From the NCBI GenBank assembly GCA_905221615.1, contig CAJNDT010000581.1, forward strand, positions 27,501 to 91,500: a stretch of DNA of 64,000 nucleotides, given 5' to 3'. Origin of the DNA: Symbiodinium sp. CCMP2592 (lineage: Eukaryota; Sar; Dinophyceae; Suessiales; Symbiodiniaceae). The translations under genes were made by a program, and so were the position numbers. Under the pieces are notes generated by a model. The model was given only the letters and a program-made list of their open reading frames with translations, was not told where the DNA came from and did not search any database. Below, piece by piece: positions 1 to 10,900 of this stretch. Position 1 is the first letter of the stretch. Each line of letters starts with the position of its first letter.

Positions 1-950
1 ACCCACACCACTAACCACCCACACACCACTCACCACCCACACCACTCACCACCCACCACCACACCACTCACCACCCCCACCACTCACCACCCACCACCAC
101 TCACCACCCACCACCACCCACCACCCCCACCAACCACCACCGCCCGCACCCACCACCACCCGACCCCCCCACCCACCACACCACCCACCACCCAACACCC
201 ACAACCACCACCCACCACCACCCACCACCCACCACCCACCACCCACCACCCACCACCCAACACCCACCACCACCACCCACCACCCAGCACCCACCACCCA
301 CCACCCACCACCCACCACTCATCACCCACCACCCACCACCAAGCCCCACCACCCCCCCCAACATGCACCCCCACCCCCCACCATCCTCCACCTCCACCCA
401 CACCCACCACACACACCCAAGCCACCAGCCACCACACCACCTAACGCCCACCAACCCCAACCACGTTCCACCACCTCACCCAACCCCACCCTGTCCACCA
501 TATTCCTCCCACGGGTCCATGGACCCGACCACACCCACCCGCCCTGCAACCCACCACCCACCACCCATCACAGCACGGCACCCACCACACGTTGCCCCAC
601 CCCAACAAGCCACACCAGCCACACCACCCACCAGCCAACACCCAACCCCACCCACCACACCCGCCACTCCTGGCACCCACCATGTGCCACCCCAGCACCT
701 ACACCCAACACCTGTGCACTCACCAACACCCACCCACCACCTGCCACCCACCAGCACCTGGACCTACCACCCTTTGCACTGCCACACCCACCACTTAAAC
801 ACCCAGCACGTGCACCCACGTCCACACCGCCAACACCCACCACCCATGCACCACCACCCACCCCACCCACCACCCACCCACCCACCCACCCACCCACCCC
901 CACCCACCCACCCACCCACCCACCCACCCACAGCCTCACAGCACCACCGT
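1..950. repeat. CCACC/CACCCA low-complexity tract
   Basis: Nearly pure C and A arranged as CCACC, CCACCC and CACCCA words, grading into a perfect CCCA run at about 860-930. Long open frames cross it on both strands only because the composition lacks stop codons; their products are monotonous Pro/His/Thr or Gly/Trp/Val strings. I see no gene here. It is followed at 975-1,010 by an AT/TATA-rich microsatellite and at 1,155-1,182 by a CA dinucleotide run. Confidence 0.9.
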
Positions 951-1155
951 TTCGAGATACCGACATATTTATGGGTGTATATATATATATATACATATAT
1001 ATGTATATGTATTGATTTTTTGATACATATATGTGTGTATACGTATAACACAGATGCCATTGTATTACATATTACAAAGCTCTTGGTGTCACATATGACA
1101 ATACTTCAATCACACAGACACACGCACACGATATCAAGATTGTCACATCATATGA

Positions 1156-1187
<32 letters not shown>

Positions 1188-1237
1188 AGTTGCCAGCACA
1201 ATCGATCATGTCCTTCCGGACCAGCTCGCAAAAGGCC

Positions 1238-1308
1238 AGTTCGCTTATCACAATCGGGCCGGAAGGCCACTTCGCTTATCACAATCGGGCCAGAAGGCCA
1301 CTTCGCTT
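1238..1308. repeat. 31-bp tandem repeat, 2.3 copies, upstream of first gene
   Basis: Two copies of a 31-bp unit (1,238-1,268 and 1,269-1,299) plus a partial third. The core is TTCGCTTATCACAATCGGGC followed by a GAAGGCC motif, and the copies differ at very few bases. The array ends about 140 bp before the first start codon. It could be a subterminal repeat of a DNA transposon or a promoter-proximal minisatellite; the sequence alone does not decide. Confidence 0.7.
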
Positions 1309-1449
1309 CCTCCTTGCTAGATTCACTAGCATGCATGCATGATAGGTATCATTTTTGCATTTGTTTTGGTGCACGCCGCAGCCAGCTAGCAACTCTCGGC
1401 GGAAGCCTTAACGCCCCCTTCGCTCCTTCGCTCTCTTCCTCTTGCCGGA

Positions 1450-2520
1450 ATGGCACCGAAGTCGGCGCTCCCCAAGACCGGCGCCAAGGCTGGGCCCAAG
1501 AAGAGGGCCCAAAGCCAAGGCCGGGCCCCCGCCTTGCCGACGGAGGACATCAAGAGGTTCAAGTCCTTCGTCCAGGCGGAAGCCAAAAGGGGAGCGAGGA
1601 AGAATGACCAGACGGACTCCTTGGCGGAAGCCTACGATCAGTCCGATCGGGAGGGCAAGAGGGAGATCCTGGAGAAGTGGTCGAACGACCGCTCCCTGGG
1701 ATGGGTGGCAGGCTACCTTCGGGAGAAGGCCTTCGTCCACTCGCAGGGATGCGAAACGCGCTCCTCTTGGCAGACGGAAGCTGCGATCTGTGCTCAGGAG
1801 GGTTTGGGCAACCTGGAGCACATTTCCGAGGACAACCGGAAGGTCTTGGACGAGCTGCTCAAGGACTACGAGGTTCGCGAGCACGAGATCCCGACTTTGG
1901 CCGCCCTTGGAATGAAGCAGTACCGGACCAAGAAGACCGAAGAGGTTGAAGCTACCGCGGAGCAAGACTCCGTTCGCCTCACCCTGAGCGCAACTGGAGT
2001 GGACAAGCCTGAGAAGGCCAGCAGCGGCAGCAGGAACAAGGGCAAGAACTCCAACACGACGCCCGTTCCGGGAGGTGCCCCTGGCGAGGTGGTGATCAAC
2101 TACACGGTCCTCTGCGAGAAGACCAAGAAGGAGGTGACCAAGTTGTTGACCCTCGTCCGGAAGGCCGCTGCAAGTGCGGGCAGAGCCACGGTGGAGCCTA
2201 AGGAGTTCAAGGAAGCCGTGAGGCAGGGGCTCAGGGTCGTCCAGGACGCAGCCGACAACGCCGAGGACTCGCTGGAGAACGTCACGTTCGACGAGCCCGG
2301 CTTGGAAGGCCTGCGGAAGCTCCTGGCGACACTGCAGGAGTCGCACGAAGCCTTCCTTGCGCTTCTGGCAAAGTGCTGTCCCAAAGCCTTGCCGAAAGCC
2401 AAGGCAAAGGCAAAGGCGGAAGCCAAGCCCGACGACTCCGCTGAGCCTGGCACTCCTGCTGACCCGCCCGCTGCTCCCGCGCCGGCTGCGCCTGCGGCTG
2501 CCAACGCTGAGGACAAGTAG
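1450..2520 (+). CDS. unrecognised basic/Ala-Lys-rich protein, 356 aa
   Basis: This is an intact, intronless 356-codon frame starting MAPKSALPKTGAK. The N-terminus is strongly basic (KKRAQSQGR, about residues 19-27), like a nuclear-localisation or nucleic-acid-binding tail. A helical, charged middle follows (about 35-180), then a linker rich in Ser, Gly and Lys, a second helical block (about 215-310), and a low-complexity C-terminus of KAKAKAKAEAK and Pro/Ala runs. I recognise no family. The codon use (many GCG-GAA-GCC strings) matches the two plus-strand genes that follow, and all three are open while most other genes in the window are interrupted. The block may therefore be an accessory gene of the same mobile element as the transposase at 4,530-6,772; that link is inference. 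The ATG at 1,450 is the first in-frame ATG after a C/T-rich leader. Confidence 0.75.
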   Translation: MAPKSALPKTGAKAGPKKRAQSQGRAPALPTEDIKRFKSFVQAEAKRGARKNDQTDSLAEAYDQSDREGKREILEKWSNDRSLGWVAGYLREKAFVHSQGCETRSSWQTEAAICAQEGLGNLEHISEDNRKVLDELLKDYEVREHEIPTLAALGMKQYRTKKTEEVEATAEQDSVRLTLSATGVDKPEKASSGSRNKGKNSNTTPVPGGAPGEVVINYTVLCEKTKKEVTKLLTLVRKAAASAGRATVEPKEFKEAVRQGLRVVQDAADNAEDSLENVTFDEPGLEGLRKLLATLQESHEAFLALLAKCCPKALPKAKAKAKAEAKPDDSAEPGTPADPPAAPAPAAPAAANAEDK

Positions 2521-3281
2521 CTCGAAGTAGCTTGAAGCCAGAGGCGACCCCCTGCCGGAAGGAAGCACAGCTGTCCCAGCACAAGCTTGCCAAGACAACA
2601 GTTCTTGCAGCGGTGTCGCTCTCTGTCCGCAGTCCATGCGTTTTGAGATCAGCCTGGCCTGCGTTTCAGACTCGCCGAGCCCATGCGTTTTGTGATCAGC
2701 ATGGAGCCTTTGGAGTTCTAGCTAGCAAAGCAGTTTTGACGGCAACCTCTCAGTCACCATAACCCGGTTTATGTGTCATGCAAATTTGCATAGGGTTTGA
2801 GGTTTATTGCTTAAGGGTTTAAGACTTTAAAAAACGAAGTTACTTTCAGTTGTTGCGTAAGACAAAACTTTCAAGGTTTCACTTGACATTATACTGGGTT
2901 CATGGTGAGTTGCGGGAGCACGAAAGCCTAGAAACGTTGGCTCCAAAAGCGAGCCTGCTTCAGGAACGAAGCACGAACGGAAGTGGCCTGCTGACGGCAA
3001 AAATCGAGAGCCGAAGCCTTGTAGCTGCAGCAGCTATCGATTTCGAGAAGTTGCAAGGCAATTTGTGCGAACCCATTGGGCGGAAACCCAATTACAGCGA
3101 AGGCAGTATGTGTGCTCTGTCTACTACGTAAGTTTGCAGTCGATGCGATTAGTTCTGGCTTGCATATTTCTATGCTGCCCAGCGTTGCCAGGTGGGAAAC
3201 GTTTCCAATGCTCGCTGTTTATGCAGCCGCATCTGAGACAAGTCCAAGCAGCCCCTCCCCCGCTCCTTACTGCTCGCCGCC
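2521..3281. other. spacer between first and second plus-strand genes
   Basis: No gene recognised. It contains a short imperfect duplication of CCATGCGTTTTGNGATCAGC at about 2,634 and 2,681 and an AT-rich stretch around 2,760-2,850. Short open frames here lack any familiar motif. Confidence 0.5.
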
Positions 3282-3941
3282 ATGAGCGCCTTCCAGTGCT
3301 GCATTTTGACCTTCGCCGAGTCCCAGGTCGAAGAGCCCGAGCGCCCCAAGTCCTTCCGCTTCTTCAAGCTCGGCGAAAAGACCACGCGGCAGCTCAACTA
3401 CATGATGGAGGCTTACGACCGCCAGTTTGATGAGCCGCGAGGCGAAGGTGCGGAAGCGCAGCCCGAAGGTGAGGTTGAGCAGCCGGAGGAGGAGGAGGAA
3501 GTGCCGGAAGGGGTCCGACGCTTCTACCGCCACAGCAAGGTGCGAGTGAGCTTTACCTACGCCCAGAACTACCACTTCAAGCTGAAGAAGACCACGGAAG
3601 TGGGCGGTCGCAGGGTGTTCATCTTGAAGTCCGTCTCGGGACAGATGACACACCTGTGGGTGGAAGTCCTGAGCAGCCGGGTCGTCCAGCTTTTTTTGAG
3701 GCCCACCCTGCAAGGGGTCCGGGTGACGGCCAGCACCCTGGCCGGGCGACAGCTGGCGGAAGCCAGGCTTCCACCAAGCTCGACGCTCAAGAGCGCCACG
3801 GCTACTTTGCTGGAAAGCATGGACGTGTCGAGTGCGGAAGCCTCCTTCGTGAAGTTTGTGCTTGGCTCCGAGGCTGCGGTGATGGACCGCCCTTTGCGCA
3901 GCTTGAGCACAGTCATCAACGACTTGCGGAAGCGTCGTTGA
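3282..3941 (+). CDS. unrecognised protein with acidic linker, 219 aa
   Basis: This is an intact 219-codon frame, start context GCCGCCATGAGC. The order is: an N-terminal segment with Cys pair CC at residues 6-7; a short basic/aromatic region (KSFRFFKLGEKTTRQLNYMM); an acidic linker around residues 52-76 (EQPEEEEEVPEG); then a predicted beta/alpha region with regular hydrophobic spacing (SKVRVSFTYAQNYHF; VFILKSV; THLWVEVL; VVQLFLRPTL). The C-terminus is basic (DLRKRR). No family is recognised. It lies 761 bp after the 356-aa gene and 588 bp before the transposase gene on the same strand. It has the same compositional style and no interruptions, so it may be a second accessory gene of one DNA transposon. 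Downstream of the stop there is a T-run (TTTTTTT at about 3,958). Confidence 0.7.
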   Translation: MSAFQCCILTFAESQVEEPERPKSFRFFKLGEKTTRQLNYMMEAYDRQFDEPRGEGAEAQPEGEVEQPEEEEEVPEGVRRFYRHSKVRVSFTYAQNYHFKLKKTTEVGGRRVFILKSVSGQMTHLWVEVLSSRVVQLFLRPTLQGVRVTASTLAGRQLAEARLPPSSTLKSATATLLESMDVSSAEASFVKFVLGSEAAVMDRPLRSLSTVINDLRKRR

Positions 3942-4529
3942 TGACTTTACGAAGGGGTTTTTTTAAGCTGTCAGGAATGACATGCATGGACTATAGATAT
4001 GTTCTATAGTACGAGTTTGTTTTGACAAGGTCGTGCAAACTCTAAATATAGTCCATGCACAATCCTGGCAGCAGGCATGCTGGAAGGCCCGAAGAGGCTA
4101 TAGCTGGCAGCAGGCATGCTGGAAAGCCCTGAAAGGGCAGCATGCCTTTGCCCAGTCGCGAATTTGTTTGGCAGCAACAGGAATGCCCAGAAGAGGCTAC
4201 CGCACAGGACGGCAGAGAACTTTGAAAAAAAAAGAGGCCTCCAACTGTTTCTGTGTGCATGGAACTGCTGCTTCAGCTATACGTGCAGAGGTTGCCACCA
4301 CCGACGTTGCTCACACGTCTCATGTCAGTTCACTTGTGCGCATGGCGTTGCATCAACCGCTGCAGCGCAGTGAAATCAAGCTTGCAGACATAGCCTGGAG
4401 GTCCGATGACAGATGCTTCAAAAACTATAAACAGAAATGCTTTTTAGCAAGTTCTTCAAGAAAGCATTTTTGAGACACATCTGCAATTTTTAGTGTAAGT
4501 CCCTGTTTACAGATATATAGGAATTCACC
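3942..4529. other. spacer with duplicated GGCAGCAGGCATGCTGGAA
   Basis: No gene recognised. A motif close to TGGCAGCAGGCATGCTGGAA occurs twice (about 4,068 and 4,107), each followed by an AAGCCC/AGGCCC word. Small open frames across it show no family signal. Confidence 0.5.
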
Positions 4530-6772
4530 ATGTCGAAGCGGAAGCTGCCGGAAAGCGAGACAACCGAGAGGGTTGCTCGCCACGCAGCCAGACGAGATGC
4601 TCCGCCGTCTGCCGTTCGCGACCTCGCTGGGGAGCAGGTGGACCCCAGAACAAGGAGGAAAGCGGAGAAGGCCGCCGTGGATGCTCTCTACGACTACGTG
4701 GAGATTCCGCGAGCTGCGGAAGCGGCGGGTGTTGCTGCGGAAGCGGCGGGCGGCGCGGGAGCGGCTGCCGCGGGAGCGGCTGCTGCGGGAGCTTCTGCCA
4801 CGGGAGCGGCTGCTGCGGGAGCTTCTGCCACGGGAGCGGCTGCGGAAGCAGAGCCGCTGAGGTACCCCGTCCTCAACGTCTTCAATGCCTGGGAAGCTTT
4901 GGCGCGGGAGTCGCCAGATTTCCAGCGTCTACTCCAGGCGAAGGCGGCAGGCGGAAGCCTCAGGCTCCGGTTTTCTGTTTATGGTGACGAGGTGACGCCC
5001 GGCAACCCGTTGGCGCCGGACAACCGGCAAAGGGCGTATTGCTTTTACATCAGCGCACTCGAGTTCGAGGAGTTCCTCCTGTCCGAGATGTGCTGGTTCG
5101 TGCTCACCGTTGTGCCCACTGTCACCATGAAAACCGTCAAGGCAGGATTGTCTGGCTTTGTACGATGTTTGTACCGCCACCTGCGATATCTGCAGCTGGG
5201 TGCCAATATCCAGCTCGGCGGAAGTCAGCTCTTCGTGCATGGTGCTGTTTCGCATTGCTTGTATGATGCAGCGGCTTTGCATGGAGTGCTGGGAAGCACC
5301 GGACAGTCAGGAAACAAGCCTTGCTTCCGCTGCGGCAACGTTTACAGTCGCTTCAAGAAGTTGCCGCCAGACGCTGACCGCCAAGGCCTGCGAACTTTGA
5401 ACGCCACGGAAAATCAGCTTCGCACTATGACAAATGAGCACATCTTCGAGGTGGTGGACCATGTCCTGGCGGCATCCCGAACCCAGCCGTCACTTTTCTC
5501 GTAAATGATATTTCGCAGACATGTGTTGTTTTTGCAGGGTTTTCCAAACAATGGCAACTGCTTATATATATAAGTGTATATATACATTAAATACATAGAG
5601 GCATTAACACGTTTTTGGGCTACGTGTGTTTGCCCACGGTCTTCGTCAGGAAAACCAAAGTCAAGCAACTTGTCACAGACGTTGGCTGGAATGCTCTGGA
5701 AGGAAGCTTGCTCACGGACGATGCTACTCGGCGCGAAGTGCCACCTTTGACGCACTACTTCGATCCCATGCATGTCTTCTTCGTGCAGGGACAGTTTTCC
5801 AGGCATGTCGGCTTTCTTTTGAAGGCATTGCAGAAGATGGGCTGGACCCCTGACCGCATAGCCGAAGCCTGCACAGATGATTCCATCAAGCACCGAAGAA
5901 GCACTCGCAAGGTCGGCCGGGCGCAATTTGCTCGCGAGCTGGGAGACAAATATTTCACTGAAGATGGAACTTGGAAAGTCTCCGCATCCAGCCAGCTTGG
6001 AGCTGCTCCGTTGCTTCACTTCCTCATTCGTTTCATAGTCTTTCCAACCGTAACTTGTCCTGACATGAAGAAGGAATTGCAGGCGTTTCTCCTTCTCGGC
6101 TCCGTCCTATCTTTGTGGATGCAGATCAAGTTCACTCCTTACGGTGAGACTGTGCGGAAGCACGCTGAATCTGCTGAAGCTCTGCGGAATCATGCGGAAG
6201 CATTGGCATGCCGTTTCCAGAACGCCATCAACGCCTACATTGCTGCTTTTCATGAGGTCTACGGCTTGGAGAAGATGAGGCCAAAAACACATTACATGCT
6301 GCACTTAGTGCAGCAGTACAGAGACCACTGTCGGATGCTGGATGCTTTCGTTCTCGAGCGCAAACATCGCGCCGCAAAGACCAAAATCGAGCATCTGTCC
6401 GGAAAGGGACACAATTCGGTGGTGTCCGTGCTGCACTCCCTTTGGAGTCTGCAGATTTCCGAAATCCGCGAAGCTCAACCCTTCGGTTTCAGTTGCGACG
6501 GAAATCGCTTGGATTCTGGGCCCTACAAGATTGAGCTTGGCCAAGTCGTTTGGTTTCCTTTGCACCGCAAAGCAGGTTTGGTGGAAGAAATTTGGCTGGA
6601 AAAGCAAATCATCTGGATCTCGGTCAAAGCGTTCATGGAAGTCAAGACAGAGCCTGGGTGTTTAGTGTTTGCAGAACCACTGCAAAGAATGCGAGCCTGC
6701 CTGCAGCAGCACCAATTCTTGCTGCCGCCTTGCTGGATGCTGGAAGGAAACTCTTTGACGATGTTGTTCTGA
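4530..6772 (+). CDS. DDE transposase (CACTA/KDZ-like), two exons, about 697 aa
   Basis: Two open frames (4,530-5,504 and 5,615-6,772) join cleanly if an intron at 5,501-5,649 is removed. The donor is GTAAAT and its TAA is the apparent stop; the acceptor is CGTCAG. The join keeps phase and gives 698 codons including the stop. The order is: basic N-terminus; Ala/Gly tandem-repeat linker at residues 64-106; GDEVTPGN (D153); YDAAALHG (D246) followed by a C265-x2-C268 knuckle; HYFDPMH (D362); RPKTHYMLH; and LERKHRAAK (E560). This ordered D/D/E set with CxxC and ERKH resembles transposases of the CMC/KDZ-Plavaka type that are common in dinoflagellates. It would catalyse cut-and-paste of its own element. 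It is intact, so possibly active. I could not identify terminal inverted repeats. The superfamily is tentative; being a transposase is fairly secure. Confidence 0.78.
5501..5649 (+). other. predicted GT-AG intron in transposase gene
   Basis: It begins GTAAAT and ends GTCTTCGTCAG. It is 149 bp, contains a TATA-rich stretch, and splits the codon after its second base on both sides. An alternative donor 12 bp upstream (GTCACT at 5,489) gives the same phase. Confidence 0.7.
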
Positions 6773-7513
6773 CTCTGCAGTGGTCGCCGCAGCGAGCGGT
6801 CTGAGGAAAAGACTGCAGCCAGTCCGGGGATGCATACTGCATGCACTCATGCGATGCTGCTGCCCTTAAGTCTCTATATGAGCTGGAAGCCTTGCACTCC
6901 CATGAGCCGGAAGGTTTGCATCTCTCTTTAAAGCAGTTGATATTTGCCGGACGTCTTGCGTGAGTAAATAGTCGCAGAAAGCTTGCGAGTAACTCGGAAA
7001 GTTTGCGCCTTTGTGCCTTTGTCTGCCATGGTGTGTCTTTGCGTCTCGATTCTTGTTGTTTCTCCGTTTCGTTATTTTAAACCTGTATAAGCTAACTTTT
7101 TCTAACTTATGTTAACTTATGTTATCTTTTTAGCTAACTTATTTAACCTCTTAGTATCATGTATATCTTAACTTAAGCCACACGCACTATCTTAGTCAGC
7201 GGTTCGGAGGGCTCGGTCTTCGCTCCGCCTCGGCCGACCGCTGCGCAGCGCGCTGGGCTTCTGGGAGCGACGCCCGTCTTCTTGCCGCCTTGCAGGGCGG
7301 CGGAGCCTCCCGCAGCAGTGTTCTCATCTCCGTTGCAGTCGGAGCTTGGTGCCGTTGGCCCACCACCAGCTCTGGCACGAGCTCCTTGCAGACGCTCGCT
7401 GGCAGGAGGCTCCTGAGCCGCCTCGTGCGTGAAGCGCGACCCGCCGCCGCAGAGTGCAGTTGGCACCGGGACATTCATTCGCAGTTGCAACATATTGCGT
7501 GAAGAAAGAGATT
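6773..7513. other. convergent spacer left of the retrotransposon
   Basis: No gene recognised. From about 7,080 to 7,170 it is AT-rich with repeated TTAACTTATGTTA words; 7,200-7,320 is GC-rich. This spacer separates plus-strand genes (left) from minus-strand elements (right). A minus-strand open frame from 7,670 to 7,173 starts inside the 3' LTR and is treated as an artefact. Confidence 0.5.
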
Positions 7514-7518
7514 GATGT
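7514..7518. other. target-site duplication, left copy (GATGT)
   Basis: GATGT lies directly outside the 3' LTR and is repeated directly outside the 5' LTR at 15,963-15,967. Five-base duplications are usual for Copia-type integrases. Confidence 0.85.
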
Positions 7519-7784
7519 TCTTGGTTATGAACCAGGTTGGGAGACGGCGTAGCGGTAACGATACTGAAATGTGATGGAACAGGACTCGAAAGATTTCTTC
7601 TTATCTGCATCGGAACATCGTCAAGACTGTTGTAATCGCTCGCCATCCCGGGGCCTCTAGGCTCATCCAAATCCGAACCTCAAAACAAGACCCCATCACC
7701 TTTCGCACATCTTGAGCCATCGATGTTGCGTGTCATCCTCTGCGCAGGGCCATGCACGCCTGCACAACACATGGCACACCTGCA
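7519..7784 (-). repeat. 3' LTR (266 bp)
   Basis: Direct repeat of 15,697-15,962 at an offset of 8,178. On the element's strand it begins TGCAGG and ends CCAAGA, so only the 5' end has the canonical TG; the far end lacks CA. The boundary is fixed by the repeat limits and the GATGT duplication. Confidence 0.93.
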
Positions 7785-7796
7785 CTCCTCCTCGCC
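7785..7796 (-). other. polypurine tract of the retrotransposon
   Basis: On the element's strand the bases just before the 3' LTR read GGCGAGGAGGAG, directly abutting TGCAGG. Position and composition fit the plus-strand primer site. It is short for a polypurine tract. Confidence 0.6.
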
Positions 7797-7946
7797 GAAT
7801 CTTCGCTCAGCGTGGATTGGGCGCACTTCGGGTGTGCCCAGCAAGAACATGCACAAATCTGAAGTTGGACTATTCCTTCGACCTCAGATGATAGATAATT
7901 ATGGCTCGGCACCAACCCATATCCAGGACCAGTGATTTGAGCACCT

Positions 7947-10900
7947 TCATACAACATTGAGCTTCTCTCTTGAGCTTTCCAGCTTGACTCGCGAAAGAGT
8001 CTTCGTCAATCCATCGGCCGGAATCAAATCTCCACTCATATGCAGCATTGGGATGCCATCATTCTTGAGGTGGTCTCTCAAGTAAGAACATCTCATACCA
8101 AAATGGCGCGTGCGAGTGGGCTGCACATACTCCGACCCCTTGGTCAGATTACTTACACAAGCCGAATTGTCCCCGTACAGCTCCGTGTCAACTCCTCTTT
8201 GCAAGAACTTGTCCAAGAACAGCTTCACTTGCATTCCCAGCTGATACGCCGTCGCCGACGCTTCAACCTCAGCTTCAAAAGCCGAATACGCCGTAAGGGA
8301 TTGGCGTTGAGTGCGGTAGGCGATGACATACCCGCCAAACTTTACCACCACACCCGTCCTTGATCGCGATGCCCCCGGAGCTAGCGATGCATCACCGAAG
8401 ATTGCGAGCTTTGCATCCTGAAGTTCGCCGCCGGCCTTGAAGAAGAGCACCTTATCCCTAGTCCCGGCTATGTACCTCCAGACTTGTGTAGCCAACTTGT
8501 ACGTCTTTCTCGGGTCCACCGTACTCATACATGACAAAGCCCCCACCGTTGCAAGCAGATCCGGTCTTGTCCTGAGCCCCAACCAGAAAAGAGAACCAAT
8601 CTCCGACTGAGCTCGATGCAAATCGGCACCATACGCATCATCACGAGGTGCCGGTTCCGCTTGTCCTTCCGCCACCTCTGGGAGATTAGCAGCTCCTCTG
8701 ACCGTTGTCCAGCCGCGCCGCTCCAACTCAGTATCTACCCAGTGGTGCTGATGCAGCGCAACACCCCTTTCAGTGCGTCTGAAAACCATTCCCAGAAACT
8801 GCAACTCTTGCCGGACTGGAACTTGCTTGTCACCCACCTGGACCTTTTCACCAATCTTCAACTCATCACTTGGCAAACACCCTTGAATCTTAATCTGCCA
8901 AATCTTCAACAGCACTTCTGCCAAAGCCTGACACAAAGCCACCGGTCCCACGATCAAGCCGTCATCAACGTACATGTCGAACACGCCGCAAAAGGACTGT
9001 TGCTCTCCCTGCTTTCTGATGGCCCACACACCGGACGAGATAGGATCAAGAAAATAGGTCACACCACTTGCATCCTCAAACGTCTTTCCATCCAACTCCT
9101 CATTCCGGCACAACTCCCAAAGCTTAGGTCCTTTACGCAATCCATACAACAATCGACGAAGCCTCCAGACCTTAGAAGGCTGCACCAATCCTTCTCTGGA
9201 TAGGACCTTTGGGGGCCTGACAAAAGTGGTGTCGTTGTCCATCTTCGCATTCAAAAATGCAGCTGTCACGTCAAGGACCAGTCCAGTCCAGCTCGGGTGA
9301 CTGGCAAGGCAAGCAGCGCTCCATCGGATATGTTCGATGGCCGGATTCGCACTGGCATTATCTGGATCATGACCAATCGTATTCTGCTCATAGTTCCCAC
9401 ACACCACAATCCGCGCTTTTGCCCTCCAAGTACTCAAATGATCGGTGGGATCGACTTCCACATCGCCCTCAAGAGGCTTTTTGGTCAGCACCACCTTGGA
9501 CGGTAACACCTTTGCTCCTGGTGGGATGTCGGCCTCATCCCACTCGTCGTAGATCTCCTTCGCTTGAAGCGTTTCCAGCTCCGGCCTTAAACCCTCATTC
9601 ACCCACTTCAGCTTCTCATCCGCCGGTGTTCGAGGGTCAGATAAGATCCTCGCATCAATCGTGTCGGTCACCAGCTGGGCAACCTTGACCTCCGCTCTGT
9701 TCATCTCTTGCTCAACCTCGTAAGGCAGAATCTTGTAGCGATCGACCTTGTCATCCGGCTTTGCCACCTTCTTGTTCCGAACGGCAGCTGCGAAGACCAA
9801 TGGCTCCTCCTCAGCGTGAGTATCCTCACAAGCCGAATCGATCACAACCAACTCCGGAACCTCAGCCTCAGGTCCTAATTCCTCCGGCACAGTGTCATGG
9901 TCATGCATCAGCAAACCATGTCCGAACATGCCGAACAATTGCAGAGCCTCTTCCGGCGTACGGTCCCAACTCCTTTGCTTGATCACCCTTTGAAGGTCCT
10001 CAGGGTCCACCGCCGGGCCTTCTAGCCGTTCCTCGACTGTTAGCAAGCCCTCTGGCGCATCCTGGCTCCAGACGACTCGGCCGTCACTGGCCACCCAGAC
10101 TCTCCGATCTCCCTCCGGATCCACTGAAGTTTTCCAGCGAACAATCGGTTTATCCAGCAGAACCGGCAATCTCGCCCGTTTGAGCTTCAGAACCCCACCT
10201 TCAAGAATCAAAACCCAGGCTCCATTTACACATGAAGTGCAGTGACCCACAAACACCCCATGCGATGCTCTCTCCTCGAAGTGATCTGCTCCTGGTCGCT
10301 GAAATGCCACGTGATCCCCCATTCTAGGTGTCCCTTTCGGTAGCGTCAGGTCCAGAGCACGCAGTCGTGACAGGAATGCTGCACTCTGAATGGCATACGA
10401 CCAAAAGGTGGGGCTAAGACCAGAATGCAACAGATCTCGAATGGTTGCTTGCTTAAGCGCTTGCACTCCTCTCTCAACCCTCCCATTTGACTGCGGCTGA
10501 TAAGGCACCGACTGGGTATGGAAGACCCCATGCCTCTGCTGAAGCTCCGCGAAAAGAGCAGCTTCAAATTCCTTTCCACAATCAGTATGCACCCGGAAAC
10601 ATGGTGGCACCTGCAACGAAGCAAGCTGAGCCATCACATACGCAGCTGCATCAGCTACGTCCTTTGCTGTTTTAGTCCTCGTTGGAACTGCATAGTACAG
10701 GTTCTTTCCCGTTGGCAGTCTATACACACCAATAACAGCATACTTCATCTTGTCAGCTGACTCGCAGTGAGGTCCGGAAACATCTAGCGACAGATTGGCA
10801 TATGTTTTCCCAGCCTCGTGAATCTGTCTATGCGGCCTGGATGCACCCCTTGCGCGGATGCACTTCTCACACTGCGGATCGTAGCATCCCTGCTTGCACT

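Noticed and set aside
363-1607. 414-codon plus-strand frame rich in Pro, His and Thr
   Set aside because: It is a product of the CCACC low-complexity tract. It then runs through microsatellites and overlaps the real 356-aa gene in another frame.
1408-2637. 409-codon minus-strand frame opposite the 356-aa gene
   Set aside because: Antisense shadow of a GC-rich gene. Its composition is Leu/Arg/Gly without motifs.
7173-7670. 165-codon minus-strand frame starting like Gag
   Set aside because: The first 50 codons are the 3' LTR copy of the Gag start; the rest is host flank read by chance.
7705-7725. TGGCTCAAG on the minus strand in the LTR, resembling the end of the dinoflagellate spliced leader
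   Set aside because: Only nine bases match, which is expected by chance about once in a window of this size. The upstream leader bases are absent.
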